DNA from: Marisediminitalea lipolytica
Lineage (GTDB): Bacteria; Pseudomonadota; Gammaproteobacteria; Enterobacterales; Alteromonadaceae
Length of the DNA stretch: 64,000 bases
Direction: 5' to 3'
Assembly: GCF_001758465.1 (NCBI RefSeq)
Contig: NZ_MJIC01000004.1
Span: 124,001-188,000 of the forward strand
This document shows positions 63,172-64,000 of this stretch, one piece after another; within the stretch, counting starts at the first letter, position 1, and each line of letters begins with the position of its first letter. Below the pieces are notes generated by a model. It had not been told where the DNA came from. It saw only the letters and a list, made by a program, of their open reading frames with translations, and searched no databases. A program made the position numbers and the translations under genes.

Positions 63172-64000
63172 TTATTCAGAGTGCAGGGCGTCTATGGGAT
63201 TGAGTTTTGACGCCTTGATTGCCGGGAATACGCCAAAGCCAACGCCCACCAAAAGGCAAATGGAAACCGATAAAACAATTGCGGTTAAAGACCAACTGAC
63301 CGCCCATTCAGAGTAAAAGCCGATAATTTCTGAAAGTACCAGTCCAAACACAATACCCAGCAATCCCCCGACAATGGAAATCACAAAACTTTCGGCAATA
63401 AACTGTAATTTTATATCCTGCTGAGTTGCGCCTACCGCGCGGAGCAGGCCAATTTCCTTGGTGCGCTCCAGCACGTTGGCCAGCATGATATTCATAATAC
63501 CGATCCCGCCTACCAGCAACGAGATACCGGCTACGCAGGCCATCACGATATTAAAAATGCGCTGGGTGTTTTCCTGCTGAGCCAGCAGTTCGACCGGAAT
63601 AATCAGGCTGTAGTCTTCCACCCCACCGTGGCGTTGGCTTAGCAGCTGGGTTATCGCTTTGGCTGCCAGAATGGTTGAGTAGTCTTCCTGTACCTCAAAC
63701 TTTACTACGTCCAGCTCGTTCGCCAGGGGTTCGGTATTTAACTTTTTCTGGCTGGTCGACAGTGGGATAAACACCCGGTTGCGATCGCCATTAATTTTTA
63801 CCCCCTGAAAAGCCTCTTTATTAAAGGCGGGGGCGGCAATAACGCCGATTACTTCAAACCAGACATGATTAATTTTAAGAAACTGGCCAACCGGCTGCTG
63901 GTTGGGGAACAAGCTGGTGGCAACATCAGCGCCAAGCACCGCAACCTGAGCAACATGACGTTCATCATCTGCGTTTAATAAGCGCCCGGTTGCTGCTGTC
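63172..64000 (-). CDS. MacB/FtsX-type ABC transporter permease, 5' end outside the window
   Basis: The frame stays open from 63172 to the window edge, so only the C-terminal 276 residues are seen; an internal ATG at 63939 is not the true start. The visible part contains the end of a periplasmic MacB core (GRLLNADDERHVAQVAVLG), then three transmembrane helices with the FtsX pattern (VGGIGIMNIMLANVLERTKEIGLLRAVGA) and a conserved tail (FGVFPAIKASKLNPIDALHSE). Such permeases move peptides, lipoproteins or drugs with a separate ATPase, probably encoded beyond the window. The product is a MacB-like transmembrane subunit with no fused ATPase domain in view. Confidence 0.88.
   Translation of the reverse strand, partial: TAATGRLLNADDERHVAQVAVLGADVATSLFPNQQPVGQFLKINHVWFEVIGVIAAPAFNKEAFQGVKINGDRNRVFIPLSTSQKKLNTEPLANELDVVKFEVQEDYSTILAAKAITQLLSQRHGGVEDYSLIIPVELLAQQENTQRIFNIVMACVAGISLLVGGIGIMNIMLANVLERTKEIGLLRAVGATQQDIKLQFIAESFVISIVGGLLGIVFGLVLSEIIGFYSEWAVSWSLTAIVLSVSICLLVGVGFGVFPAIKASKLNPIDALHSE

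Noticed and set aside
1..64000. Mobile elements, CRISPR arrays, tRNA or rRNA genes
   Set aside because: I looked for transposase and integrase motifs, regular direct repeats and tRNA-like segments and saw none; a short or divergent RNA gene could still be missed by eye.

Overview
The window is a chromosomal segment of a marine-type gammaproteobacterium, most likely a member of the Alteromonadaceae (Alteromonas, Salinimonas or Aestuariibacter-like). The evidence is the gammaproteobacterial gene set (fadI-fadJ, sixA, ffh with ypjD and corB, rpsP-rimM-trmD-rplS), the abundance of TonB, RND and c-di-GMP proteins, and a moderate GC content with even coding style. I see no insertion sequence, prophage, CRISPR array, tRNA or rRNA gene.

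Layout. 1-1134: 3' truncated Na+/proline symporter on the minus strand. 1401-3060: small membrane protein, then an ECF sigma factor with an overlapping DUF3379 partner. 3190-12072: one long minus-strand operon, MoxR ATPase - DUF58 - DUF4381 - BatA - BatB/BatC fusion - BatD - DUF885 peptidase-like lipoprotein. 12414-15853: fadI-fadJ (anaerobic/alternative beta-oxidation) behind a FadR-like site. 16009-21392: two small proteins and a 1502-residue propeller/PAS/GGDEF/EAL sensor. 21574-25283: M16 peptidase, sixA and a 58-residue gene. 25273-29004: corB and ypjD divergent from ffh. 29145-30008: periplasmic binding protein. 30220-35755: a tightly overlapped SMC-like ATPase / small subunit / kleisin-like operon, the best candidate for an under-described system here. 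35964-41509: TerB-like protein, lipoprotein esterase, FucP-type sugar transporter, NCS2-like permease. 41819-47821: RND pump with adaptor, and an ABC exporter. 48074-50012: rpsP-rimM-trmD-rplS. 50115-52601: acetyltransferase, Bax-like glucosaminidase-domain protein, serine hydrolase. 52710-58475: nucleoside locus (CNT transporter, nucleoside hydrolase, TonB receptor, LacI regulator) with a perfect LacI-type operator. 58599-63074: cytochrome b561, NMT1/THI5-type ABC transporter, 2-oxoglutarate/Fe(II) oxygenase. 63172-64000: MacB-type permease cut by the window end.

How the genes work together. The MoxR/Bat operon looks like a membrane-linked chaperone and VWA-protein assembly. The nucleoside locus reads as a route: outer-membrane uptake by the TonB receptor, inner-membrane uptake by NupC, cleavage to base and ribose by the hydrolase, control by the LacI protein. 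The neighbouring ABC importer and oxygenase could extend it to pyrimidine or purine oxidation, but that is inference. In E. coli, ffh sits next to the rpsP operon and fadIJ next to sixA. Both neighbourhoods are preserved here but opened up, by about 19 kb and 8.6 kb respectively, so the SMC operon and the large c-di-GMP sensor sit in places where ancestral synteny has been interrupted.
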